Source: Methanomassiliicoccaceae archaeon
GTDB taxonomy: Archaea > Thermoplasmatota > Thermoplasmata > Methanomassiliicoccales > Methanomethylophilaceae
Direction of reading: 5' to 3'
Assembly (NCBI GenBank): GCA_003557905.1
Contig: PWNH01000005.1
Coordinates: 1 to 54,514, forward strand
Length of the DNA: 54,514 nt
Shown piece after piece: positions 36,475-44,494 of the stretch (its first letter is position 1; each line of letters begins with the position of its first letter). Under the pieces are notes generated by a model, which was not told the origin of the DNA, made no database searches, and was given only the letters and a program-made list of their open reading frames with translations. A program made the position numbers and the translations under genes.

Positions 36475-37107
36475 TCAGCCCATCTCCTCCCTCGTTCGCT
36501 TTATCACTTTCACCATCATGTCCACCGCTTCACCTATATCGCGCTGGTGCAACGCACCTGTCTTCACGGCAACGCCTTCCGCTCCCGCTTTCAGTGTCTC
36601 AGCTATGTTGAAAAGCTTGATCCCACCGATGGCCACCACCGGTATACTGATGGAATCCTTCAATGCCTTTAGGTCATCCAACCCTTGCAACTCGCCGAGA
36701 TCCTCGAGATAGCTGGGGAACAATGGCCCCCAAATGAGATAATCGGCACCATCCGCCTCAGCCTTGGATGCGGCATCGGCATCCCTTACCGAAACACCGA
36801 CGATGAAGCCGTCCGGACCTTTGGCCTTGGCATCCTCAACACTGATGTCGGATTCATAGATATGTAGGCCGGCGGCACCGGATCCCAATGCGGCATCGAG
36901 GTCGTCACATACTATCAGGCTCGTGCCGGACCCCTTGATCGCCTCCAGAACCTCTTTGGCGCTGTTGAGGAGTTCCTCCGAACTCATCTTCTTGTCCCGC
37001 AGCTGCAATACGTTAGCTCCGTACTTCGCACATTTCTGGGCTATATGGACGGGACTTCTGCCGGTGGCAGCTATCTCGTCCGTTATGACATACAATCCGT
37101 AATTCAT
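36475..37107 (-). CDS. thiE: Thiamine phosphate synthase
   Basis: About 210-aa TIM-barrel enzyme that joins the pyrimidine and thiazole moieties to thiamine phosphate. Marks: YGLYVITDE at the start, ANVLQLRDKKMS (QLRxK binds pyrophosphate), LIVCDDLDAALGSGAAGLHI, YLIWGPLFPS and the phosphate-binding PVVAIGGIKLFNIAETLKAGAEGVAV. The ATG at 37107 follows GGTGAGG closely; a GTG three codons earlier is possible. No thi-box riboswitch is visible upstream. It converges on the acidic protein across about 250 nt without a gene. Confidence 0.93.
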   Translation of the reverse strand: MNYGLYVITDEIAATGRSPVHIAQKCAKYGANVLQLRDKKMSSEELLNSAKEVLEAIKGSGTSLIVCDDLDAALGSGAAGLHIYESDISVEDAKAKGPDGFIVGVSVRDADAASKAEADGADYLIWGPLFPSYLEDLGELQGLDDLKALKDSISIPVVAIGGIKLFNIAETLKAGAEGVAVKTGALHQRDIGEAVDMMVKVIKRTREEMG

Positions 37108-37302
37108 CGGCCTCACCCTTATCCGCTGATCTTAGGCCATCGAGCGTGTCCGCATCCCAGGCCGTCAACGGCAATTCATTTGTTTTATCGCCTTTTAAAT
37201 GTATTCGAGCTTCCGATGGATTTGGTATTGAACCGGTTGGTTCGTTTCGAACAGTGACCCAATCCGATCATTGGATTCCAACCACGCCTCGGGGATTATC
37301 GA

Positions 37303-37662
37303 CTAGATCTTGAAGAACTTCTTAACGCCGGGCCGGAACAGGTAGTAGAGTATCACCGCGTTGATGACCAGTGTGACCATACCCGCAGGCAACGCCAGCA
37401 AAGAGCTCAAGGCCATTAGGGCGGATATTATCACGCCGAGGTACCACATTATCGACCAACCGTTAAGGAATCCATAGGCTATCACGAACAATATCAGGCC
37501 GGTAACCAACAGACCTGCACCGATCGGGCCACCCACCACAAGGAGCCCTGGCACGGTGATAGAGAGGCCGAATATTGCCGCCATGCCCACGAAAAGCATC
37601 GTTAGACCCATCAGCAGATAGATGTAGCCAATTATTGAGATCAACAGGGGTCTTTTCGCCAT
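37303..37662 (-). CDS. Small four-segment membrane protein
   Basis: 119 aa with four hydrophobic segments (LLISIIGYIYLLMGLTMLF, then about 35-55, 60-80 and 85-110) and a basic C-terminus (RPGVKKFFKI). Unrecognised family. A TATA-like ACATATAT lies about 25 nt before the ATG at 37662, so this start, leaderless, is preferred to one 19 codons upstream. It ends in TAG. It lies downstream of mtmB but beyond a T-rich terminator, so it is probably its own unit. Confidence 0.7.
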   Translation of the reverse strand: MAKRPLLISIIGYIYLLMGLTMLFVGMAAIFGLSITVPGLLVVGGPIGAGLLVTGLILFVIAYGFLNGWSIMWYLGVIISALMALSSLLALPAGMVTLVINAVILYYLFRPGVKKFFKI

Positions 37663-37742
37663 ATTCAAGCATTTGTTACCGTCAATATATGTAACCTTGG
37701 TCTTGGAAATCACTTTCAAGGGGTTGGTTGGTTCATGTTATT

Positions 37743-37790
37743 GATATCATAAAAATAAATACATTATAAAAAATTAAAATGGGAAATGGT
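37743..37790 (-). terminator. T-rich terminator after mtmB
   Basis: The minus-strand transcript after the mtmB stop runs into several U tracts (ATTTTAATTTTTTATAATG and TTATTTTTATG), the typical archaeal termination signal. No strong hairpin. Confidence 0.55.
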
Positions 37791-37805
37791 TTGTTTTGTG
37801 TTTGT

Positions 37806-39191
37806 TCAGTTGCGTATGTCTAGACCGAGGTCCCTAAGTTTCTGAACAACAGACGCATAGACTGCCAGATACTCTTCCTTCGGTTTGACGCTAAGGACAT
37901 CATAGCACTCTTGGAATCGCTTTCCGGATGGTGCTTTTGCATAATCCTTCTCATAACCGCTTACGAGAGCCTCTATGATGGGGTTGACCTCTTCGATCGC
38001 CATACCTGCGGCAGCCTTCGCAGCCTCTCCCATGATACGTGCCTCCATTCCAGTGGTCTTGTCCATAGCTACACCTTTTGCAGCTGCTGAGCCGGACAGG
38101 AGTTCACGACCGGATGCGGTATCCGATATTGCCTGTGCTGCGGTCTCCAACAAACACATCTCGGTGCAAGGGCCAGCCACCGGATAGTATTGGTTCGCAA
38201 TCAGCAGATCTGTGTTCTGATCCATAGCCGCGGCGGTATGGGCGGCAATCTGCATAGTTTCCCTCGAAGTGGTGTTACCCCATCGAATATGGATCGGTCC
38301 ATCCAAATGGAAGTTGGCACCCAAGAAGGCAAAGGACGCTATGTGAGTGGCAGTGTCACAGATTGCGGTCTCTTCCACGCCACCACAGTAACCGCCGAAT
38401 ATGGGCATCTGCTCCATCATGATGATGTTGCCGTTTGCTGTCCAACCAGCAAGCATGTTCAAGGCAGCTCCATCAATTTTCAGCTCATTCAGTTGTGAAC
38501 ATTCGTGTGAATCACATGGCCTCATGCCTGAATGAACAAGGTCCGCTGCGAGACGTCCCCCTACTGAAAGGGGCGTCTCAGGTCCCTATATGGCCATATA
38601 AGGACGGTTGGCACGTACCCTAGCCTCTTTCAGCGCGCGGAGCTCAGCCATTGTTGCTTTGATCTCCCAGGGCGTATTGGTGGTGGCAGGCCTACCTTCT
38701 ATGGTTGACATGACGCCGTTAACCAGGGTATCCACTATCGCCTCCTGGGCATAGCTCTGCATAACCTGAACGAAAACATCCTCGGAAACGGGTGCACCGG
38801 TGGGTCCACCCTGAATGACTGGCTTCTTTGACGAGTTGCCACGGCGGGGCTCGAATTTGACTGCGTCCCGGTACTCACCGAGAACCAGGCTTGTAGGGGT
38901 TTTCTTTATTCCTTCCCAAATCTCTTCCTCGGTGAACTTGGCGACACGCTTCATGTCACAGTTGTAGAAACCAGTTGTCACCAACATCTCCATGCCTGCT
39001 TGGAACAGCCTGTTGGCCACATCCTTATCATCAGGCACGATGTTCTTACCGAAGTCGAGTTTGTATTTGTTCTTGAGTTCCGCAGCGTTCATTGGAATTA
39101 TCTTATAATCCCAATCACTCTCCGACATCTTCTCTCCTTTTAGGAATCTGTCGTAGACATCGCAAACGGTCAGTGGTCTTTGTGCTACCAT
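37806..39191 (-). CDS. mtmB: Monomethylamine methyltransferase, pyrrolysine-containing (UAG read through)
   Basis: Transfers the methyl group of monomethylamine to the corrinoid of MtmC. A UAG at 38588-38586 interrupts the frame but sense continues in frame to the UGA at 37806, giving 461 aa. The UAG is codon 202 from the ATG at 39191, exactly the pyrrolysine position of Methanosarcina MtmB. The context RPYMAI-O-GPETPLS, and downstream DSHECSQLNELKID, MEQMPIFGGYCGGVEE, HLDGPIHIRWG and PVAGPCTEMCLLE, are MtmB hallmarks. The GTG at 39200 would overlap mtmC; the ATG, preceded by AGGT, fits codon 202 better. It lies 5 nt after mtmC. Confidence 0.97.
38550..38579 (-). promoter_or_regulatory. PYLIS-like hairpin just after the mtmB UAG
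   Basis: In the transcript, GAGACG (38579-38574) pairs with CGTCTC (38555-38550) and CCCC (38573-38570) with GGGG (38560-38557). This makes a 10-bp stem with one bulged base and a 9-nt loop. It begins 6 nt after the UAG, as the PYLIS element of Methanosarcina mtmB does. It also codes for protein (ETPLSVGGRL), so some structure could be coincidence. Confidence 0.6.
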
Positions 39192-39196
39192 ATCAA

Positions 39197-39835
39197 TCAC
39201 TTACCTAGCAACCTGTTGACCAGTTGGACACACTCGGCTGCATTTTCGGAATATCCGTCTGCACCAATCTCGTCAGCCCATTCCTGGGTACATGGTGCAC
39301 CACCGAATATGGTCTTCACTGGAACATTTTCTTCATTCACTGCATCCACCAGGTCTTTTTGGACCATTAGAGTGGTTGTCATCAACGCAGAACCGCCAAC
39401 GACATCAGCCTTCTCCTTTTCCACTGCCTCCAAAAAGGATTCCACGGAAGTATCCGGACCGAGGTCGAATACCCTGTATCCCGCTCCTTTTAGCATCGCA
39501 CAGCAAACGTTCTTGCCTATCTCATGTATATCTCCGAGAACAGTGCCCATAACAACAGTGCCCCGGTAGGACGTATCGCCTGACGCAAGAGTGGGAGCAA
39601 GGATCTCCAATGCCTTCTCCATGGCCTTGGATGCCCCAAGAACATGGGGCAGATAGATTTCAGCCTTATCGAATCTATCCCCTATGACTTCCATTCCTTT
39701 TGCCAGACCCTTGTCCACAATCTCACCTGCAGGGATCCCGGCTTCAATCGCCGCTTTGGTGGCAACCTCGGCTAGATCCGCGTCCCAGGTCTCTATAGAC
39801 TTCTTAAGGTCCGCAAATATCTTTTCATTGCTCAT
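39197..39835 (-). CDS. mtmC: Monomethylamine corrinoid protein
   Basis: 212-aa corrinoid carrier that accepts the methyl group from MtmB and is demethylated by MtbA. N-terminal helical cap (about 1-85), then the cobalamin-binding Rossmann domain with VLGDIHEIGKNV (the DxHxxG that gives the lower axial His), VGGSALMTTTLM and [28 protein letters not shown] precedes the ATG by 8 nt. First gene of mtmCB, read from a TATA box at 39923-39916 on the minus strand; transcription from there would give a leader of about 60 nt containing a palindrome. It might also serve other methyltransferases. Confidence 0.96.
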   Translation of the reverse strand: MSNEKIFADLKKSIETWDADLAEVATKAAIEAGIPAGEIVDKGLAKGMEVIGDRFDKAEIYLPHVLGASKAMEKALEILAPTLASGDTSYRGTVVMGTVLGDIHEIGKNVCCAMLKGAGYRVFDLGPDTSVESFLEAVEKEKADVVGGSALMTTTLMVQKDLVDAVNEENVPVKTIFGGAPCTQEWADEIGADGYSENAAECVQLVNRLLGK

Positions 39836-40484
39836 TTACTATCCTCCACCCACATCGGAGCTCGTTTATTGGAATAAACGACTCAGACGCGGTTGAGAAT
39901 ATAACCGGAACAATCTTATTTAATTATAGCGAAATATAGTTTACACTACTATAACTAGACAGGGACTAGGCCTCGAATGACCCAAATGGTCCAACGACTC
40001 TGTCTCCTACATTCGTTATGTAATCGCGATTATCCGATAAATACATGTCTATGAATAACAGAAAAGGAAGTTGGATGACTCGTACAGCCAACAAATCATA
40101 ATTTTTGGTTTGGATCTTCTTTTATTAAAATCAGAGAAGGATTTGTAATTAGATGTCCAGTAATTTTTAAACTGTGTTTTTTTTATAGATTTCCGAATAT
40201 TCGAATAGGATTACATATTTCGTATTTAATACCATATTTGGATGGATGGATAATCCATTGATTTAACACAATATATTATATACAACCATTTTAGCAAATG
40301 TGTCTGAAATAGTTAAGTTTATATATAAAATTACTAAAGACCGTTTACTCAACAGTTATCTTTAAATATCAATTAACGAAATCTGAAATTTGATAAAGAT
40401 GAATTGGGTCTTAATTGCTGCAATTTATACCGTGTTCGTTTCGGCACGACCTCCTGCAAAGATTTGCCCATTCTTTTCAACTAT
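39836..40484. promoter_or_regulatory. Divergent mtmCB / pylT control region
   Basis: No gene is seen in these 650 nt, which are clearly richer in A and T than the neighbours. Minus strand: TTAAATAA (39923-39916) is the mtmC TATA box. Plus strand: TTTATA (40424-40429) is about 60 nt before tRNA-Pyl, giving a precursor with a short 5' leader. Other elements are CGTTTATT-GG-AATAAACG (39863-39880), the 10-bp palindrome CGAATATTCG (40194-40203) overlapping ATTCGAAT, and ATGGAT-A-ATCCAT (40246-40258). The palindromes are candidate operators for coordinated control of methylamine and pyrrolysine genes. Confidence 0.5.
39863..39880 (-). promoter_or_regulatory. Perfect palindrome in the mtmC leader
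   Basis: CGTTTATT and AATAAACG form two 8-nt arms around two bases, about 28 nt before the mtmC ATG and 15-30 nt after the predicted transcription start. This position suits a repressor operator. A hairpin in RNA would need to open the inner pairs. Confidence 0.45.
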
Positions 40485-40554
40485 GAGGGGCGATCTGGGA
40501 TCGCTAGGCCTCTACAGCCAAAGCAGCCGGGTTCGATTCCCGGGTCCCTCGCCA
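40485..40554 (+). tRNA. pylT: tRNA-Pyl (anticodon CTA), CCA encoded
   Basis: Amber suppressor tRNA that inserts pyrrolysine. The acceptor stem is GAGGGGC (40485-40491) with GTCCCTC (40544-40550), including one G-U pair; discriminator G, CCA 40552-40554. The D-stem GATC/GATC follows the acceptor directly, with no base at position 8, and encloses a 3-nt loop (TGG). The anticodon stem is GCT-A-GGC / GCC-AA-AGC, interrupted by an internal loop, around CTCTACA with CTA at 40512-40514. The variable loop is 2 nt; the T-arm CCGGG/CCCGG encloses TTCGATT. The compact core and broken anticodon stem match tRNA-Pyl of Methanomassiliicoccales. The gene precedes pylS by 25 nt. Confidence 0.95.
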
Positions 40555-40579
40555 TCTAACTCTAATGGAGGCCGATAGG

Positions 40580-41404
40580 ATGCCGCTGACCTACACACCC
40601 GCCCAAAAACAGAGGTTGCACGAGTTCGGTGTTAAGGAAACCGGTATACATTTCGATTCTCATGAGAGGAGGAAAGTGACCTTTCAGAATTATATAAAAA
40701 ATATGTCAAAACTATGTCAGAAGGCCATCCGCGAGATGGTAGAGACTCCTTCTAGACATATACTGTCAAGTTTTGAGAACGATCTTGCCTCATTCCTCAC
40801 AGAAAGAGGATTCATCGAGGTCAAAACCCCCACTATAATATCCACTGCATCTCTGAAAAAAATGGGAATCGGTAAAGATCACCCGTTATACAAACAGGTT
40901 TTCCATCTGGATGAAAAAAGATGTATGAGGCCCATGCTAGCACCCAACCTTTACGCAGTAATGGGTCACATGAGAAAGAGTGTCAAGGAGCCCTTGAAAC
41001 TCTTTGAGATAGGTTCCTGCTATCGAAAGGAAAGCAGGAGTTCTGAGCATATGTCGGAGTTCACGATGTTGAACATTGTGATCTTGGGTCCCGAACGGGA
41101 ACCTCGTTCGGGGGTTCTCGACTTGATCGATACTGTGATGGACATCGTGGGATTGGAATATGTGTTGACAGAATGTGAGTCCGAGGTTTACAAACAAACG
41201 ATAGACGTCGAGGTTTTCGGTCATGAGGTGGCTTCAGCAGCCATCGGACCCCATACTCTGGATGCCAGTCATGGGATTGATGAGCCTTGGTGTGGTGTCG
41301 GGTTCGGCCTCGAAAGGCTATTGATGTTGAAGGAAAGGAAGGGGAGCGTCAACAGGGTCGGTCGTAACCTCGTCTACCAAAATGGAATACGAATCGACAT
41401 TTAG
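40580..41404 (+). CDS. pylS: Pyrrolysyl-tRNA synthetase, catalytic domain only
   Basis: Class II synthetase that attaches pyrrolysine to tRNA-Pyl. The 274 aa correspond only to the catalytic domain; the tRNA-binding N-domain of Methanosarcina PylS is missing, as in Methanomassiliicoccales. Motif 2 is FEIGSCYRKESRSSEHMSEF, and motif 3 GFGLERLLMLKE. LDEKRCMRPMLAPNLYAVM is the Pyl-pocket helix. The ATG at 40565 lies on the Shine-Dalgarno (GGAGG) of the ATG at 40580, and MPLTYTPAQKQRL aligns with other short PylS starts, so 40580 is chosen. Its stop is TAG, read as Pyl elsewhere; the next in-frame stop is a TGA after 39 more codons. Confidence 0.97.
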   Translation: MPLTYTPAQKQRLHEFGVKETGIHFDSHERRKVTFQNYIKNMSKLCQKAIREMVETPSRHILSSFENDLASFLTERGFIEVKTPTIISTASLKKMGIGKDHPLYKQVFHLDEKRCMRPMLAPNLYAVMGHMRKSVKEPLKLFEIGSCYRKESRSSEHMSEFTMLNIVILGPEREPRSGVLDLIDTVMDIVGLEYVLTECESEVYKQTIDVEVFGHEVASAAIGPHTLDASHGIDEPWCGVGFGLERLLMLKERKGSVNRVGRNLVYQNGIRIDI

Positions 41405-41414
41405 GAGTGTATCG

Positions 41415-42473
41415 ATGTCGAGCTCTTTCCAAGATATCCTCTCCCGCTCATTGGAAGGTCATCAGCCGACCTATGGGGAAGTGTTAGAACTTCTTTCAGT
41501 CGAAGACCCTTATCTCATCAATGATCTCCTCAATACAGCCCGAGAAATCCGTTTTAAAAGGTTTGGCAATAAGGTCTTCCTCTACGGCTTCGTATATTTC
41601 TCGACCCACTGTAGGAATGACTGTGGTTTCTGCTATTATCGCCGCAGCAATGACATACCGCGTTACCGGAAACCTTTGGACGACATCATAAATGTCGCCG
41701 AACAGCTGGAGGATTCTGGTATCAATCTCATAGATTTGACGATGGGAGAGGATCCGGCGATCAGTTCACAGAAGAGTTACCGTAACCTTCTGAGGATCGT
41801 GTCGGAGGTCGACGAACATGTCGACCTCCCTATAATGGTATCACCGGGAACACTTCCGCCCGAGGCTTTTGGACAGCTTCGGTCCGCTGGAGCGGATTGG
41901 TTCGCCTGTTATCAAGAGACGCATAATCGTGATCTTTTCAAAAAATTGAGACTTGACCAGGACTATGACTATAGATTCAACCAGAAGCTGTGGGCTAAAA
42001 AAGAAGGAATGATGATAGAGGAGGGGATAATGATCGGCGTGGGAGAGGATGTCAAGGACAGGGCGGACTCGATCATGATCATGGGCGACCTGGATGCCAA
42101 GCAGGTCAGGGCAATGACCTTCCTGCCACAAGAGGGTACACCCATGCAAGGCCGAAAAGCTCTGGATTTCATGGAGGAGATCAGGACGATAGCCGTAATG
42201 CGCCTAGTCCATCAGGATAAATTGATACCCGCTAGTCTTGACCTTGAAGGCATCAGAGGAGTGAAGGCTAGATTGATGGCTGGAGCGAATGTCATCACTT
42301 CAATCGTGCCTCCGAACAAGACCTTGGCAGGTGTAGCGCAACATGAATTAGACATCGATAATGGGATGCGGTCCAAAGAACAGATAGAATCTGAGCTTGA
42401 TGGCCTTGGTTTGAGAGTGGCCAGTGAAAGTGATTACCTCTCCTTCCTCAAAAAATGTTCATTGGAGGCTTAA
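41415..42473 (+). CDS. pylB: Methylornithine synthase (radical SAM)
   Basis: Isomerises L-lysine to (3R)-3-methyl-D-ornithine, first step of pyrrolysine synthesis. 352 aa with the radical-SAM [4Fe-4S] motif in THCRNDCGFCYY (C-x3-C-x2-C), DLTMGEDPAISS, and the PylB/BioB-like C-terminal part (MTFLPQEGTPMQG, IPASLDLEGIRGVKARL). The frame is open from 41382, but AGGAG lies 7 nt before the ATG at 41415, and that Shine-Dalgarno includes the TAG stop of pylS. It ends with TAA directly before the pylC ATG. Confidence 0.97.
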   Translation: MSSSFQDILSRSLEGHQPTYGEVLELLSVEDPYLINDLLNTAREIRFKRFGNKVFLYGFVYFSTHCRNDCGFCYYRRSNDIPRYRKPLDDIINVAEQLEDSGINLIDLTMGEDPAISSQKSYRNLLRIVSEVDEHVDLPIMVSPGTLPPEAFGQLRSAGADWFACYQETHNRDLFKKLRLDQDYDYRFNQKLWAKKEGMMIEEGIMIGVGEDVKDRADSIMIMGDLDAKQVRAMTFLPQEGTPMQGRKALDFMEEIRTIAVMRLVHQDKLIPASLDLEGIRGVKARLMAGANVITSIVPPNKTLAGVAQHELDIDNGMRSKEQIESELDGLGLRVASESDYLSFLKKCSLEA

Positions 42474-43640
42474 ATGGTCCGTCTAGCAGTTATCGGCGGA
42501 GCGCTCCAGGGGATGGAACTGGCATATCTAGCTAGAAAAGCAGGGTATGAGACGGTTGTCGTCGATCGTGACCCCGGAGCTCCTGCATTAAATTTAGGAG
42601 ACCATCGGGAAATCATCGATCCGCTCATGGACCCGATGTCACTCATGAACATCATCTCTGATTGTGATGCGGTGGTCCCTGCCAATGAGAACATCATGTT
42701 GCTGAATTCTTTGGTGGGACTGACGAAAGCGGCCGAGGTGCCCTTTCTTTTCGATATCGATGCCTACCGTATAACCTCTTCAAAAATCCAGAGCAACCAA
42801 ATGTTCACCGAATTGGGTATAAAGTCACCGCATGAGTGGCCACGGTGTGGTTTTCCAGCGGTTGTCAAGCCGTCATCATGCAGCGGCAGTAAGGGTTTCA
42901 GAGTGGTCAAGACCCCTGATGAGTTGCATGACGCCCTTCACTATGTTTCTGAGATCGGCCATGAGCCTGTTGTTCAAAAATTCCTCTCCGGCAGGAACTT
43001 GTCACTTGAAGCGATAAGGGACGGGACAACGAGTACCACATATCTAACCACCGAGATATTACTTGACGATAGGTACGATTGCAAAGGCGTTTTCTGTTCT
43101 CCGAACCTAGTTTCTGAAGAAGTCGAAGAAAAATTGCAGGAGTACTCCGTCAAGATAGCTGACCAACTTGGATTATCCGGACTGATGGATGTTGAAGCGG
43201 TGATGGACGAGGGCGAGCCCCATCTGTTGGAGGTCGATGCCCGCTTCCCCAGTCAGACGCCGGCCGCCATTCTGCATGCCAGCGGGGTCAATCTCCTCGA
43301 TGAACTGTACTCGATCCTCATAGAAGGCGGGCAACCACGAAAGCCCAAAAGAGGTTTTTCACTTTACGAGCACTTCACTTCAGTGAACGGCCTTCTACGT
43401 TCCTGTGGGGAGAAACGGTTCTCCTCCGTTCATGCACCGGAGATAATACCAGGATTCTACGGATGCGACGAAGCGATCACCGATTACCGTGTCGGATGTC
43501 AGAAGTGGAGTGCGGCCATCATGATTAGCGGCCAGAACGAGGAGGAGATCCTCACACGCCGTCGCGATTGTATAGCGAGAATGATGGCGGATAATGGCCT
43601 ATCGATATACATAGACCCCAAACCAGCGGAGGCATTATGA
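42474..43640 (+). CDS. pylC: 3-methylornithine--L-lysine ligase (ATP-grasp)
   Basis: Joins 3-methylornithine to the epsilon amino group of a second lysine, with ATP. 388 aa, slightly longer than Methanosarcina PylC (about 363). N-terminal Rossmann-like IGGALQGMELAYLARKAG, ATP-grasp segment AVVKPSSCSGSKGFRVV near residue 130, GLMDVEAVMDEGEPHLLEVDARFPSQTP near 245 with the metal-binding Glu and Asp, then a C-terminal lid. It starts on the base after the pylB stop and overlaps pylD by 4 nt (ATGA). Confidence 0.96.
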   Translation: MVRLAVIGGALQGMELAYLARKAGYETVVVDRDPGAPALNLGDHREIIDPLMDPMSLMNIISDCDAVVPANENIMLLNSLVGLTKAAEVPFLFDIDAYRITSSKIQSNQMFTELGIKSPHEWPRCGFPAVVKPSSCSGSKGFRVVKTPDELHDALHYVSEIGHEPVVQKFLSGRNLSLEAIRDGTTSTTYLTTEILLDDRYDCKGVFCSPNLVSEEVEEKLQEYSVKIADQLGLSGLMDVEAVMDEGEPHLLEVDARFPSQTPAAILHASGVNLLDELYSILIEGGQPRKPKRGFSLYEHFTSVNGLLRSCGEKRFSSVHAPEIIPGFYGCDEAITDYRVGCQKWSAAIMISGQNEEEILTRRRDCIARMMADNGLSIYIDPKPAEAL

Positions 43641-44494
43641 CACGATTGACACCGGTGATGATTGATAATGTGGCTTCGTCATTAGATGGAAGGGATGAGT
43701 CCTTACGCTCAGAACTGGGAGTGGACCTGCAGATGTTCGCCTTTGAGGCGACCGGCCTGACGCCACAGAACGATGGTGAACTCCCCTTGGTCGCGGTCGT
43801 CCCCATGAGTTGTGGAAAAGGGATAATAAACGGTTTCACGGAAACGGTGAGTGCCGTCGCAGACCACATTGGATTCCGGTCCTTCGTGACCCGGGGAGCC
43901 AACGCCTCGGGGTTGGCCGAGGCCTATCAATCCGGCGCTGAGATAATTATGATGGCGGACGATGATGAGTTCATAGCCATCAATGTCAGATCCAATCAAA
44001 TCACAAACAACACGCTCTGCACAGCACTAGGATATGTTGAGGCCCTGAGGATGGCAGAGGGCTCACTATGGGGTAAGGATGTGGCCGTCATCGGCGTAGG
44101 GAGGGTGGGCAGCGAATCCATCAGCCTTTTGAATTCATACGGCGCCCGGGTCCATATATTCGATAATGATGTGCGTAGATGCGAGGAGATATCCGCCCTC
44201 TACTCAGATGTCGTTGTTCATGACAGCATCCCTTCAGCACTGGGTTCCTGCCGCTTGGTCGTAAACGCATCACCGGCGGCGATAAGAGAGGAATGCTTAC
44301 AAAGAGAATCGACCATATCCTGGCCAGGAATGCCCTTCAATTTTCTGGGGTCGGATAATCCGTGTCGTCACACGATAATCCATGACCCTTTGGAACTGGG
44401 TGTGGCAGTGATGGTGGCGAAGGCCTACTCCTTCTCCATTTCGGCAACAGAGCCGCTTCCGGCGCAACCTGACCCCTTGTTGGTGATTCATTGA
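43637..44494 (+). CDS. pylD: Pyrrolysine synthase, oxidising dehydrogenase
   Basis: Oxidises (3R)-3-methyl-D-ornithyl-lysine; ring closure then gives pyrrolysine. 285 aa. N-terminal domain with VPMSCGKGIINGFTETV and FVTRGANASGLAEAYQSGAE; then an NAD-binding Rossmann domain beginning KDVAVIGVGRVGSESISLL near residue 150 and NPCRHTIIHDPLELGVA near the C-terminus, as in PylD. Starts within the pylC stop and ends overlapping the ramA start, so the operon is tightly coupled. Confidence 0.97.
   Translation: MTRLTPVMIDNVASSLDGRDESLRSELGVDLQMFAFEATGLTPQNDGELPLVAVVPMSCGKGIINGFTETVSAVADHIGFRSFVTRGANASGLAEAYQSGAEIIMMADDDEFIAINVRSNQITNNTLCTALGYVEALRMAEGSLWGKDVAVIGVGRVGSESISLLNSYGARVHIFDNDVRRCEEISALYSDVVVHDSIPSALGSCRLVVNASPAAIREECLQRESTISWPGMPFNFLGSDNPCRHTIIHDPLELGVAVMVAKAYSFSISATEPLPAQPDPLLVIH

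Noticed and set aside
37020-37210. Possible TPP riboswitch before thiE
   Set aside because: No CUGAGA or ACCU-GAUC-type core is present in the leader.
37806-39200. mtmB read as two separate genes or a pseudogene
   Set aside because: The interruption is a single UAG at codon 202, the known Pyl position, with full conservation on both sides.
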